DNA of 64,000 nucleotides, from contig DATDPU010000118.1 in NCBI GenBank assembly GCA_035292585.1, positions 1 through 64,000 of the forward strand, in the 5' to 3' direction. This document shows positions 1 to 8,600 of the stretch, piece by piece (position 1 is the stretch's first letter; each line of letters begins with the position of its first letter). The notes beneath the pieces are model-generated. The model saw nothing but the letters and a program-made list of their open reading frames with translations. It was not told the origin of the DNA and did no database searches. Origin of the DNA: DASSFZ01 sp035292585. GTDB lineage: Bacteria > Chloroflexota > Anaerolineae > Fen-1058. A program made the translations under genes and the position numbers.

Positions 1-2
1 CA

Positions 3-131
3 CGCTTCAATGGCGCAGGCATGCGCTGGAGCCGCCCCAGTCTCCAGAGGCTGATACCCATTCGAGCGGCTATCATGAGCCGCCGCTTCGATCAGACCTG
101 GCAGACGGCGTACAAGTCGCCCCGAAATTGA
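3..131 (+). CDS. Transposase C-terminal end (partial, cut by window edge)
   Basis: The third frame from the left edge is open for 42 codons and ends at TGA 129-131. The peptide has the order R-F-N-G-x-G-M-R-W-S, then a Leu/Ile-Arg segment (RLIPIRAAIMS) and F-D-Q-T-W. This resembles the C-terminus of ISKra4- or ISLre2/UPF0236-type transposases, which end in a (K/R)GxGMxWS...LRA...W pattern. Only the tail is visible, so family and integrity cannot be judged. If correct, an insertion sequence lies just left of the cobalamin genes. Confidence 0.5.
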   Translation, partial: RFNGAGMRWSRPSLQRLIPIRAAIMSRRFDQTWQTAYKSPRN

Positions 132-144
132 AATGCTCCCGATT

Positions 145-177
145 AGAAACCGGGTTTCTTTGAGAAACCCGGTTTCT
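145..177. repeat. Palindrome with GAAACC/GGTTTC arms
   Basis: AGAAACCGGGTTTCT is followed by TTG and then AGAAACCCGGTTTCT. Each 15-base half is itself nearly palindromic and the two halves pair with each other. It lies between the converging transposase tail and the adenosyltransferase gene, so it could act as a bidirectional terminator or be a dispersed palindromic repeat. Confidence 0.6.
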
Positions 178-181
178 GCAC

Positions 182-745
182 TCAGGCATGGCTGTCCCAA
201 TACACGTCGCTCACACCTCGCACCTGGTTCTCGTAACGCGCCATGACGAATAGCGCATCCGAGAGCCGGTTGAGGTACTTCAGCACGTAAGCGCCGATCG
301 ACTCGACGCGACTGAGCGCGACGGCATCCCGTTCGGCGCGCCGGCAGACGGCGCGCGCGACATGCAGCGCAGCCGCGCCGCTCGATCCACCGGGCAAAAT
401 GAAATTCTCCAACGGGCCGAGCGCTGCGCTCAACTGATCGATTAGCTCTTCCAATGCATCGACGTGGCGTCCCTCGATCTGCGGAATCGGGATGCGCTCA
501 CGATCGTCGGCGCGCGTCGCCAGATCGGAACCGAGATGGAAGAGATCATTTTGAATCGTCTTCAAGGCCGAAGTCAGCGCATCAGCCAGGCCGAGGCTCA
601 ACGCCAGGCCGATCTGCGAATTCAACTCATCGACCGAGCCGTATGCCTGGACGCGCAGCGCGTCCTTCGGCACGCGCTGGCCCCCGATTAAGGCCGTCGT
701 GCCATCGTCGCCTTTGCCGGTGTAAACACGAGTGATCCGCGGCAT
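182..745 (-). CDS. pduO: Cob(I)alamin adenosyltransferase, PduO type
   Basis: This 187-residue protein transfers the 5'-deoxyadenosyl group of ATP to cob(I)alamin, giving adenosylcobalamin in the cytoplasm. The N-terminus carries the ATP-binding signature of the family (RVYTGKGDDGTT), followed by YGSVDELNSQIG, and the C-terminal half has the conserved RAVCRRAER and YLNRLSDALFVMAR helices. Length fits the roughly 190-residue family. ATG at 743-745 is chosen because AAGGAG lies just upstream; the frame stays open further upstream without family sequence. It follows a DUF4430-like gene 16 bp away, and the pair lies downstream of a B12 riboswitch, so repression by its own product pathway is likely. 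Confidence 0.93.
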   Translation of the reverse strand: MPRITRVYTGKGDDGTTALIGGQRVPKDALRVQAYGSVDELNSQIGLALSLGLADALTSALKTIQNDLFHLGSDLATRADDRERIPIPQIEGRHVDALEELIDQLSAALGPLENFILPGGSSGAAALHVARAVCRRAERDAVALSRVESIGAYVLKYLNRLSDALFVMARYENQVRGVSDVYWDSHA

Positions 746-761
746 ACCGCTCCTTATCGGC

Positions 762-1580
762 TCAATTGTTTCGGCGCAGCCGCGCCACGACCAGCCAGCC
801 GCCCAACGCCACGACGACGACGGCGAACAGCACATAGCCACCCGCATCAGTTTGGGGTGCAACACCGGCCAGCGCATCGGGCGTGCCGGAGAGCGCGGTG
901 GGCAGCGGGATGGGTGTATTGGTTGGAAGGCTCGGCAACCGGCTGGCAACCGGCGTCGAGAGATCGGTTACCCGCGCCGTTGGCGTCGTCTGGGTATTCG
1001 CGATTAACGTCGGCGCGGTTGTCGGTGCGGGCATTTCGGTCTCTGTAAAACCGGGCGGCGTGGGTCGAGGTGTGTCTGTTGCGGCGCTTACCGGTTCGGC
1101 GCAGATTTGATCGACGGTATACAGGGGAGGTTCGATCTGGTCGCCCCACCCCCAGGCATCGACCGCGCCATCGGTGACAGTATAACCTGAGGCGCTGATG
1201 ACGGAATAGCGCCAGGTGTTATCGACCCGGTGATAGTAGTTCCAGTAGGCGCAGTCTGTGCCCTGACACTGACAGAAACACGGCTGAGTCGGGTAAGCGC
1301 AGCCTTCTCCACCGATCGAACACGTCGCTACCCCCAAACCGCCGACCTCGGTGATCACCGGCAGGCCGGTGCGCATCAGCAGATCGAGTCCCGTGATCGA
1401 AGGCTCGCTAAAGCGGACGCAATACGTCGCGACGCGGCCATCGCCGAATTGCACGACCACGCCGGCGCGGTTCTCGCCTTGCGCGCCAGCCGGCAGGCCC
1501 TGCCAGCCCAGGAACAGCGATAATAAGATGACGACGAACCAGCGCCCGATTCTCATACGATTCCGCAACGCAGCGATCAT
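762..1580 (-). CDS. DUF4430-like secreted, membrane-anchored protein (B12-riboswitch controlled)
   Basis: A 272-residue protein with an N-terminal signal segment (about residues 12-34), a globular Cys-rich domain (about 36-165) containing paired Cys residues and aromatic WNYYHRVDNTWRYSV, a Thr/Pro linker (about 168-240) and a C-terminal transmembrane anchor ending in RLRRNN. The globular part resembles DUF4430/transcobalamin-like domains (GVVVQFGDG... and a WxYxxxxxxG core), which occur with B12 and cobalt uptake genes. RBS AAGGAG precedes ATG 1578-1580. Position between a cobalamin riboswitch and the adenosyltransferase suggests a role in binding cobalamin or a precursor at the cell surface. 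The role is inferred; the domain assignment is moderate. Confidence 0.65.
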   Translation of the reverse strand: MIAALRNRMRIGRWFVVILLSLFLGWQGLPAGAQGENRAGVVVQFGDGRVATYCVRFSEPSITGLDLLMRTGLPVITEVGGLGVATCSIGGEGCAYPTQPCFCQCQGTDCAYWNYYHRVDNTWRYSVISASGYTVTDGAVDAWGWGDQIEPPLYTVDQICAEPVSAATDTPRPTPPGFTETEMPAPTTAPTLIANTQTTPTARVTDLSTPVASRLPSLPTNTPIPLPTALSGTPDALAGVAPQTDAGGYVLFAVVVVALGGWLVVARLRRNN

Positions 1581-1603
1581 GAGTCTCCTTCGATCAAGTG
1601 CAA

Positions 1604-1632
1604 CGTCCCCTCGCCGGGCAGACGAGGGGACG
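1604..1632 (-). promoter_or_regulatory. Hairpin in the leader of the B12-controlled operon
   Basis: CGTCCCCTCG at 1604-1613 pairs with CGAGGGGACG at 1623-1632. Read on the minus strand it lies between the B12 aptamer and the start codon at 1580. It is a candidate expression platform acting on translation or transcription; no long U-run follows, so a classic terminator is less likely. Confidence 0.45.
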
Positions 1633-1781
1633 CCAATGCACGCAACCCCATCCCTTGCCGCGAGGGAGTCGGATACAATCGCAGCGGGCGACCTGGCTCA
1701 TTAGTTGGATAGTTTGTTCGTGTGTTAGCTGGATAGTTCGTGCATACATATCCAACGATCTAACCAGCCAACTACCCAACT

Positions 1782-1866
1782 AATTTACAGTTGCGGGACA
1801 GCGCCGGACTGACACCGGCTTCGCCATTAAGCCCAACCATCCGGGGTGAAGGGCACTGCGACCACA
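1782..1866 (-). promoter_or_regulatory. Cobalamin riboswitch
   Basis: Read on the minus strand, the leader holds the conserved blocks of the B12 aptamer in order: GTGCCC, GGGCTTAATGGCGAAGCCGGTG, then the B12-box-like GTCAGTCCGGCGCTGTCCC and GCAACTGT. It lies about 200 nt upstream of the DUF4430-like gene and the adenosyltransferase gene. Exact boundaries are by eye. Confidence 0.85.
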
Positions 1867-1871
1867 CGTGA

Positions 1872-1900
1872 AATATAGACGCGCTGGAGAAGTCTGTCAA
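1872..1900 (-). promoter_or_regulatory. Sigma-70-type promoter for the B12-controlled operon
   Basis: On the minus strand TTGACA (1895-1900) and TATATT (1872-1877) are separated by exactly 17 bp. Transcription would start close to 1865, right at the beginning of the B12 aptamer. Confidence 0.75.
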
Positions 1901-1929
1901 GCGCGAGCGCGGCCAACGGATGAACGTGA

Positions 1930-1935
1930 TATAAT
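1930..1935 (+). promoter_or_regulatory. -10 element for the TPP-controlled operon
   Basis: TATAAT lies 20 bp upstream of the TPP aptamer. No good -35 box is visible at the usual distance. It lies back to back with the B12 operon promoter. Confidence 0.5.
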
Positions 1936-1954
1936 CGCAGCAACCGAAGATGCC

Positions 1955-2055
1955 GAATCCGGAGCTGGGTGAAACCCGGCTGAGAGTGCGCCTGCCGACG
2001 CGGCTAGGGCGCAGACGGACTGAACCTGACGGATAATGCCGGCGGAGGGAAGGCG
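1955..2055 (+). promoter_or_regulatory. TPP riboswitch (THI element)
   Basis: The conserved aptamer blocks occur in order: GGGTGAAACCCGGCTGAGAG (P2/P3 side), then CTGAACCTGACGGATAATG and GGCGGAGGGAAGGC. These match the thi-box consensus (CTGAGA, ACCTGA-GATAATGC, CG-AGGGAA). A strong terminator hairpin and then thiN follow, so thiamine pyrophosphate probably turns transcription off. Confidence 0.95.
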
Positions 2056-2071
2056 ATGCAGCCTGACACGA

Positions 2072-2100
2072 CCACCCGCCTGCCGGGTGGTTTTATTTTT
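2072..2100 (+). terminator. Intrinsic terminator of the TPP riboswitch
   Basis: CCACCCG (2072-2078) pairs with CGGGTGG (2084-2090) and is followed by TTTTATTTTT. It lies between the aptamer and the thiN start at 2111, as expected for a transcription-terminating expression platform. Confidence 0.85.
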
Positions 2101-2110
2101 GCGAGGGGCC

Positions 2111-2761
2111 ATGCGCGCAGTCATCTTTGCCAACGGCGCTGCGACTTCACCTGAGATCGCTCAGAGCTGCCTGCAACCCGATGCGATCGTGATCGCGGCC
2201 GATGGCGGCGCGCGCAACGCCTGGTTCGCCGGTGTGACACCCGATACCGTGATCGGCGATCTCGATTCGCTGCCGGCAGCCCTTCGCGCCGATCTCGAAG
2301 GGCGCGGTGTCCGGTTCAGCATTCATCCGCCCCGCAAGGACGAAACCGATCTCGAGCTCGCGATTCGCCGCGCGCTCGAGCGCGGCGCGACCGATATCGT
2401 GATCCTCAGCGCGCTGGGCGGGCGCTGGGATCAAGCGCTGGCCAACGTCCTGCTGCTCACGCTGCCTGCACTCCGCGAGCGGCATGTGCCCGCGTGTATC
2501 GTCGACGAGCGCCAGACACTCCGCGTGATCACGAGCGATACCCCGGCCCGCATCGAAGGGCGCAGCGGCGACACACTCTCGTTGATCGCCCTGGGCGGCG
2601 ACGCCAGCGGCGTGACGATCGAAGGCTGCGAATATCCGCTGACCGAGGATCGGCTGCCGTTCGGAGAAACGCTCGGCATCAGCAACGTGTTGCGCGAGCC
2701 GGTGGCGCGAGTGCACGTGAAAGATGGGATCGTGCTGGCGATACATATACGTGAAACGTGA
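2111..2761 (+). CDS. thiN: Thiamine pyrophosphokinase
   Basis: A 216-residue enzyme that makes thiamine pyrophosphate from thiamine and ATP. Typical motifs are present: IAADGGARNA near residue 30, the catalytic PDTVIGDLDSL segment, the DETDLELAIRRAL helix that holds the metal/ATP site, GALGGR-like SALGGRWDQALANV, and the C-terminal beta domain with TLSLIALGG and GISNVL. ATG at 2111 directly after the riboswitch terminator, with GAGGGG upstream, is preferred over an in-frame ATG inside the aptamer at 2036. It is the first gene of a TPP-riboswitch operon with the thiamine ABC transporter, so imported thiamine is directly phosphorylated. Confidence 0.95.
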   Translation: MRAVIFANGAATSPEIAQSCLQPDAIVIAADGGARNAWFAGVTPDTVIGDLDSLPAALRADLEGRGVRFSIHPPRKDETDLELAIRRALERGATDIVILSALGGRWDQALANVLLLTLPALRERHVPACIVDERQTLRVITSDTPARIEGRSGDTLSLIALGGDASGVTIEGCEYPLTEDRLPFGETLGISNVLREPVARVHVKDGIVLAIHIRET

Positions 2762-2789
2762 TCCGTGATACGGATGGAGGTCTAATGAC

Positions 2790-3848
2790 ATGAAATTGCG
2801 AAGTATCATCTCGTTGCTCAGTCTATGTGCGATTCTGGTCGGAGCCTGCGCTCCATCGGCCGCCACACCCGGCGGGCCGCGCACGCTAACCGTGCTCACG
2901 CACGAATCGTTTGCGTTGAGCGACGAAGTGCTCATGTCGTTCGAAAGCGCGCACAACGCGACCGTTCAATTCCTCAAGCAGCCCGATGCGGGCCAGGCGC
3001 TCACCCGCGCCATCTTGACGAAGGACAACCCGGAAGCCGATGTGTTGTTCGGCGTGGATAACACCTTCCTGAGTCGCGCGCTGGAAGAAGACATCCTCGA
3101 ACCGTACCCGTCATCGGCGCTGGATCAGATACCCGATGCGTTCAAACTCGATTCGCAATTCCGCCTGACGCCGATCGATTTCGGCGACGTATGCCTGAAC
3201 TACGACAAGGCCTACTTTGCCGATCACAACCTCCAGCCGCCCGAAGCGCTGGCCGACCTGACCCAACCCGAACTGAAAGACCTGCTCGTGGTCGAGAATC
3301 CGGCTGGGTCATCGCCCGGTCTGGCATTTATGCTGGCGACCATCAGCGCGTTTGGCGAAGACGGCTGGCTGGACTACTGGCAGCAGTTGAAGGCCAACGG
3401 CGTGAAGGTCGTCGAGGACTGGAGCACGGCGTACTATACCGAGTTCAGCGGGTCGAGCGGCCAGGGGCCGCGCCCGATTGTCGTGAGTTATGCCTCCAGC
3501 CCGCCCGCCGAAGTGGTATTCGCCGAACCAGCGATCGAGGCGCCGCCGACCGCCGCCATCACCGCGCCGGGCGCGTGCTTCCGCCAGATCGAGTTTGCCG
3601 GGATTCTCAAGGGCACTCAAAACCGTGACCTCGCCGAGAAGTGGATCGACTTCATGTTGAGCCAGACCTATCAGGAGGATTTGCCGCTCAACCAGTTCGT
3701 CTATCCCGTGAATCCGAATGCCGCACTGCCCGAGGTCTTCGTCCAGCACTCGGAAATTGCCGAGCAACCCGCAACGCTTGCGCCCGATGTTATTGCCGCG
3801 AACCGCGCTCAGTGGATCGAGCAGTGGACGGAGACGGTGTTGCGGTAG
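2790..3848 (+). CDS. thiB: Thiamine ABC transporter substrate-binding lipoprotein
   Basis: A 352-residue lipoprotein with signal peptide and lipobox (LVGAC, Cys20). The mature part has the ThiB/TbpA-type order: TLTVLTHESFALSDEVL at the start, VLFGVDNTFLSRALE, a YDKAYF stretch, NPAGSSPGLAFMLATI, and an AITAPGACFRQIEFAGILKGTQN ligand-pocket region. It would capture thiamine outside the membrane and deliver it to ThiP. GGAGG lies 10 bp before ATG 2790; an ATG-ACA-TGA mini-reading frame at 2784 overlaps this site. Second gene of the TPP-riboswitch operon, 28 bp after thiN. Confidence 0.9.
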   Translation: MKLRSIISLLSLCAILVGACAPSAATPGGPRTLTVLTHESFALSDEVLMSFESAHNATVQFLKQPDAGQALTRAILTKDNPEADVLFGVDNTFLSRALEEDILEPYPSSALDQIPDAFKLDSQFRLTPIDFGDVCLNYDKAYFADHNLQPPEALADLTQPELKDLLVVENPAGSSPGLAFMLATISAFGEDGWLDYWQQLKANGVKVVEDWSTAYYTEFSGSSGQGPRPIVVSYASSPPAEVVFAEPAIEAPPTAAITAPGACFRQIEFAGILKGTQNRDLAEKWIDFMLSQTYQEDLPLNQFVYPVNPNAALPEVFVQHSEIAEQPATLAPDVIAANRAQWIEQWTETVLR

Positions 3849-3850
3849 AA

Positions 3851-3900
3851 TGAAACGTGATGCGTGAAACGCGATTTTCGCTATCACGCATCACGTTTCA
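3851..3900. repeat. Palindromic GTGAAACGTGAT repeat between thiB and thiP
   Basis: TGAAACGTGATGCGTGA (3851-3867) and TCACGCATCACGTTTCA (3884-3900) are perfect 17-bp inverted copies. The same motif recurs near 2750, at 13791-13830 and near 14490. It fills the thiB-thiP spacer, where it may attenuate or stabilise the transcript, and leaves no clear ribosome-binding site before thiP. Confidence 0.8.
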
Positions 3901-3911
3901 CGCTTCACGCT

Positions 3912-5606
3912 ATGAACTTTCGGCGCAGCCTCCTCGTCATCCCCCTCGCCTTCCTGGGTATCTTTTTCTTCTACCCGTTGGCGGCGATTGTCTTGCGCGG
4001 ACTTGCGCCCGGCGGCAGACTCGATCTATCGGCCTTCGGGCGCATTGTCAGCAGCCCGTTCTACCTCGATACGGTGTGGTTCACCTTCTGGCAGGCCGCT
4101 GTCTCGACGCTGTTGACGCTCGTCGCGGCGCTGCCCGCAGCCTACGTCTTCGCGCGCTACGATTTTCCGGGCAAGGCGTTGATCCGCGCCTTGACGACGA
4201 TCCCGTTCGTCCTGCCGACCGTCGTGGTCGCCAGCGCCTTCACCGCGTTGATCGGCCCGCGCGGCTGGGTGAACGAGTTGCTCAGAAACGTGCTCAACGT
4301 CGAGTACGCGCCGCTCGACATTCAAAATACGATCGGGATCATCCTGCTCGCCCACATCTTCTACAACTTCACGATCGTCCTGCGCATCGTCGGCGGCTTC
4401 TGGGCCAACCTCGATCCGCAAGTCGAAGCGGCGGCGCGCGTGCTCGGCGCGAACCGCTGGCGCGCATTCCGCGAAGTCACGCTGCCGCTGCTCCGGCCCG
4501 CGCTCCTGGCGGCAGCGCTGCTGGTCTTCATCTTCGATTTCACGTCGTTCGGCGTGATCTTGATCCTGGGCGGGCCGCAGTTCAATACGATCGAAGTCGC
4601 CATCTATCGCCAAACCCAGATCACGTTCGATTTGCCGCTGGCGACGGCCTTGGCGCTGTTGCAATTAGCCATTACCTTCAGCCTCATGTCGATCTACACC
4701 CGGCTGCAAGCGCGCGCCAGCCTGCCGCTGGAATTGCGTCCACAGCGCATCACGCAGAAACGTCCCGGCACAACGCGCGAAAGGGTTTTGATCGGTCTCA
4801 TCGTCGGCGCGATGCTAGTGCTGCTGCTATCGCCCTTGCTCGCGCTGGCCGCGCGATCGGTCGCCGGCCCGAGCGGCCTGACGCTGGATTACTACGGGAA
4901 CCTGGCTACCAATCCGCGCGGGTCGGTGCTGTTCGTTCCGCCGATCGCGGCAATCGGCAACTCGCTGGTCTTCGCCGTCGGGACAATGGTGATCGCGCTG
5001 GTGGTGGGCATCCTGGCGGCGTACGGGGCGGCGGCGAATCGGGTAAGGGATGAAAGGGTCGGCGTTGGGAGACAAGTCGGCGTCGTGAGACGCCTCCTAC
5101 AGTATGGGTATGAACCGATCTTGATGTTGCCGTTGGGGGCGTCGGCGGTGACGCTGGGGTTCGGGTTTCTGATCGGTCTGCCCGCGTTGCGCTCGTCGCC
5201 GTTGATGTTGCCGCTGGCGCATGCGCTCGTCGCGTTTCCGTTCGTCGTCCGCACGATCACGCCGGCGCTGCGCAGCATTCGCCCCAGCCTGCGCGAGGCG
5301 GCAGCGGTGCTGGGGGCCGATCCGTGGCGCGTGTGGCGCGAAGTCGACCTGCCGATCGTCGCGCGCGCGCTGCTGATCGGCGGGGCGTTCGCCTTCAGCG
5401 TGTCGATGGGCGAGTTCGGCGCGACGGCGATGCTGGCGCGGGCCGACACGCCTACCCTGCCTTACGCGATCTTCCGCTACTTGAGCCAGCCCGGTTCGCT
5501 CAACTATGGGCAGGCGCTGGCGATGAGCACTTTGTTGATGCTGGTCGTATCGGTCGGGCTGATCACGATCGAGCGGTTCAGGTTCGGAGAGGTGGGCGAG
5601 TTTTGA
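3912..5606 (+). CDS. thiP: Thiamine ABC transporter permease, two fused permease halves
   Basis: A 564-residue inner-membrane protein made of two BPD-type permease domains in tandem, like ThiP of enterobacteria. Each half carries the EAA loop that docks on the ATPase: EAAARVLGANRWRAFREVTLP in the first and EAAAVLGADPWRVWREVDLP in the second. About twelve hydrophobic segments are visible. ATG at 3912 follows a palindromic repeat; an upstream in-frame start at 3864 would be wholly repeat-encoded (RYHASRFTLHA) and is rejected. The 3' end (5482-5606) is duplicated at 10943-11067 in front of thiQ. Confidence 0.9.
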   Translation: MNFRRSLLVIPLAFLGIFFFYPLAAIVLRGLAPGGRLDLSAFGRIVSSPFYLDTVWFTFWQAAVSTLLTLVAALPAAYVFARYDFPGKALIRALTTIPFVLPTVVVASAFTALIGPRGWVNELLRNVLNVEYAPLDIQNTIGIILLAHIFYNFTIVLRIVGGFWANLDPQVEAAARVLGANRWRAFREVTLPLLRPALLAAALLVFIFDFTSFGVILILGGPQFNTIEVAIYRQTQITFDLPLATALALLQLAITFSLMSIYTRLQARASLPLELRPQRITQKRPGTTRERVLIGLIVGAMLVLLLSPLLALAARSVAGPSGLTLDYYGNLATNPRGSVLFVPPIAAIGNSLVFAVGTMVIALVVGILAAYGAAANRVRDERVGVGRQVGVVRRLLQYGYEPILMLPLGASAVTLGFGFLIGLPALRSSPLMLPLAHALVAFPFVVRTITPALRSIRPSLREAAAVLGADPWRVWREVDLPIVARALLIGGAFAFSVSMGEFGATAMLARADTPTLPYAIFRYLSQPGSLNYGQALAMSTLLMLVVSVGLITIERFRFGEVGEF

Positions 5607-5653
5607 GTTAGCGTTCAGAGTTAGCGTCAGAGTTTGGGAGCAAGAGATTTGAT

Positions 5654-8600
5654 CTACGTCCCCTTCCCAATCAGTCCTAACACACGCACCCTCTCGCTGC
5701 GACCTCGAATCGGCATCTCGCCCAAATCGATAAAATTGAATTCCGCCGTGGCTCCCGCCAATGCGGCGCCGGTATAGCCGCTCACGAGAGCGTCGTAATG
5801 GGCCTGCGTCTTCGTCATTTCCTGCACCCGTGCGGCGACGTTCACCGCATCGCCGATGACGGTGTACTCCAATCGTTCCTCTGAGCCGGTGGCCCCGGCC
5901 GTGACTGCGCCGGTGTTGACGCCAATCCCGAAGCGCAGCGTCGGCTGGCCCAGCGCTGCGCGCTTGGCATTGAGCTGCGCCAGACCGGCCTGCATAGCCA
6001 GCGCCGCCCGCACCGCCCGCGCGGCATGGTCGCGCTGCTCCAGCGGCGCGCCGAAGACGCACAGCGCCGCATCGCCCAGGAAGCGACCGACGATTCCGCC
6101 GTGCGTCTCTGTCGCGCGAATGATGACCTCGAAGTATTGATTGAGCGTCCTCATCACCTCTTCCGGGTCGTGATCTTCCGCAAACGCGGTGCTGCCGCGC
6201 ATGTCGCAGAACAGGGCCGTGACGGTCTTGCGCTCGCCGTGCAGCGTCACCCGCCCGGCCAGCACCTCCGCGCTCACGTCGCGGCTCAGATAGCGCCCGA
6301 ACAGGTCGCGCAGCCGCTCGCGCTCGCCCAGGCCCTTGACCATATCGTTGAACGCCCGCGCCAGCCGGCCGATCTCGTCCCAGCGCGTCGCGGGCACGCG
6401 CTGCGTCAGGTCGCCGTGGGCGACGGCTTGAGAGGCTTCGGCAATCTGGGCGATGGGCGTCAATGCGCGTCGGGTGAAGAGGACGGTCAGGCTGACGGCG
6501 ATGGCCAGCGCGGCGAGCATCGTCCACGCCGAACTGTTCACGATGTCCTGGATGATGTTGTCCACCGGCTCCGTCGAGAAGCCGATGCGCAGGCTGCCCA
6601 GGCGCTGGCCGGCTTTGTTCTCAATCGGCAGCGCGGCCTCAATCGCGCGTTCCCCGGTCCAGGCCGTGAGCCGGACGACCGACGCCGGGCCGTTGAAGGT
6701 GAGGGTGTCGGTCAGCGTGCGCCCGATATATTCAGCCTTGTCGCTGCTGATGACCTTGCCCTGCTCGTCGGCGACGAAGTAATACTTCAGCCCGAACGCA
6801 TACGGCGATTGTCCACTTTGGAACTGCGCTTGCAAGGCGTCGGCTTGCGCTCCGCCCCGCTGCTGCAGCGCGGCGAGCGTCTCCGGCGTGAGTTCGGTAA
6901 TGTCGGCGCTAATTTGCTCGCTGGCCGAGCTCGCGAGGAAATCAAAGCCGCGTGACAGGATCGAGCGCACGTTCTCTTCGAGCAAGCGGCGTTCGTAATC
7001 GACGCGCACGGCGGTCAGCGCGGCGACCGTGAGGACGAAGAGGAAGCCGAGGGTTAAGGAGAGTTTAGCGGCGAGCGGCATCCGCACGATCAAGCCGCGC
7101 ACGCCGGTCGGGCCGAGGTGGGCGGCGGGCTTGAGGAAGCCGGCTGCGCCTTCGGCGCGCATCGCTTCGGTGGGATTGACGTTCGCGGCGCGATCCGCCG
7201 GGTAGAGCGCGGCCAGCATCGCAATCGTTGGGCCGACGACCAGCGCCGCGCCTGCCACCGCCCACGGTTGCGGCGTCGCCCCACTCGTTTCTCTGGAGAA
7301 CATCAGCGCGCCCATTGCATTAGAAAGCTGCCCGTATGTGACGCTGATCGCCAGCCCACCCAGCACGCCGATGAGGCTTCCGGTCAGGCCAAGCAGACCC
7401 GCTTCAATCACGACCAGCGCGCGTGCCTGTGTGCGGGTCAGGCCCAGCGCGCGCAAAACGCCGATTTCTCGCTGGCGCTCCAGCACCGAGGCGATGAGCG
7501 TGTTGACCAGCGCCAGCCCGGCCACGATGCCGGAAAGCGAAGTGAGTCCGGCGAACAGCGCCAGCGCCAGGTTCAGGACGCTATTGATGAGCGATGAAGC
7601 GAAGTCCTTGGGGCTGGGGGTGAACAGCAGGCGGTGCTTTTGCGCCAGCGCTTTCAGCTGGTCCTCCAGCGCAGCCTTAGCCTGGCCAGGGCGGGCGTCA
7701 ACGAGGATGACAAACGGATGCGCGCCAAAGTATTCGGCGGCAACCTCGCGCGTCATCACTGGAAGAAAGCCGCCGACCATCGCCACTTTGAACGACGCTT
7801 TGCCTTTGAGTGTGTCCACCTCTACCGCGTCGCCCGGCTTCACGTTCAGGCGGCGCGCGGCGACCTCGGGCAGAATGAGGGCCGGCCCGGCGGCGAAGGT
7901 GGCTTCGGCCTCGTCCCACGAACCGCTGACGGGGCGGTAGTGTGGGACCTCACGGAACATCCTCAGGTCGCCGCCATAGGCATAATTCAGCCCCGGCCCA
8001 AGGCTGAGGCCTGGCAGCTGTACTTGAGCCAGGGGCAAGACCTCGGCCTCCTCAGCCAGCGCGTCGAGGTCGGCTTTGAGTTCCGGCGAGAGCGGCGGAA
8101 ACGCGACCGCGTTGGTCATCTGCTCAATGGAGGCGCCGGTGGGAAACGCGCGCACAAGCAAGAAGTCTCGGTCTAGTATGTCGATGGCGTTGGAGGCGAT
8201 GAGTGTGCTCTGCCCCAGGGTGATGCCGGACAGCCCGACGACGAGCATCAACCCGATGGCCAGCGTCGCCGTCGTGAGCGTGGCTCGACCGCGCTGGCGC
8301 GTCAGGTTCCCGGCGGCTAATCGCGCCGCAATACCGAGATGCGCAGCGATCTGCTCAAAGGCCCAGATAGCCACGCGCACGCCGCCAGGCAGCGCCAATA
8401 TCGCCACGCCCGCCAGGATGAACGGCAGCAGATAGGTCTGCGCGAACGTCTCGGAGAGATTAGTCGATTGATGAATGGCGTCGACGGCGATAGGATGGAT
8501 GAGCAAATAGGCCGCGAACAGCCCCAGCGCGCCGATCCAGCCCCACCGTTCATAGAGGCCGGATGCCCTTTGGGGGCGCGCGCGCTCACCCTGACCCAGC

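Noticed and set aside
2147..2956. Antisense frame opposite thiN/thiB
   Set aside because: Overlaps two strongly supported genes and has no recognisable protein features.
4026..4664. Long minus-strand frame inside thiP
   Set aside because: Charged, repetitive translation (DRQRQ-type) typical of the antisense of a GC-rich membrane protein gene; no start signal.
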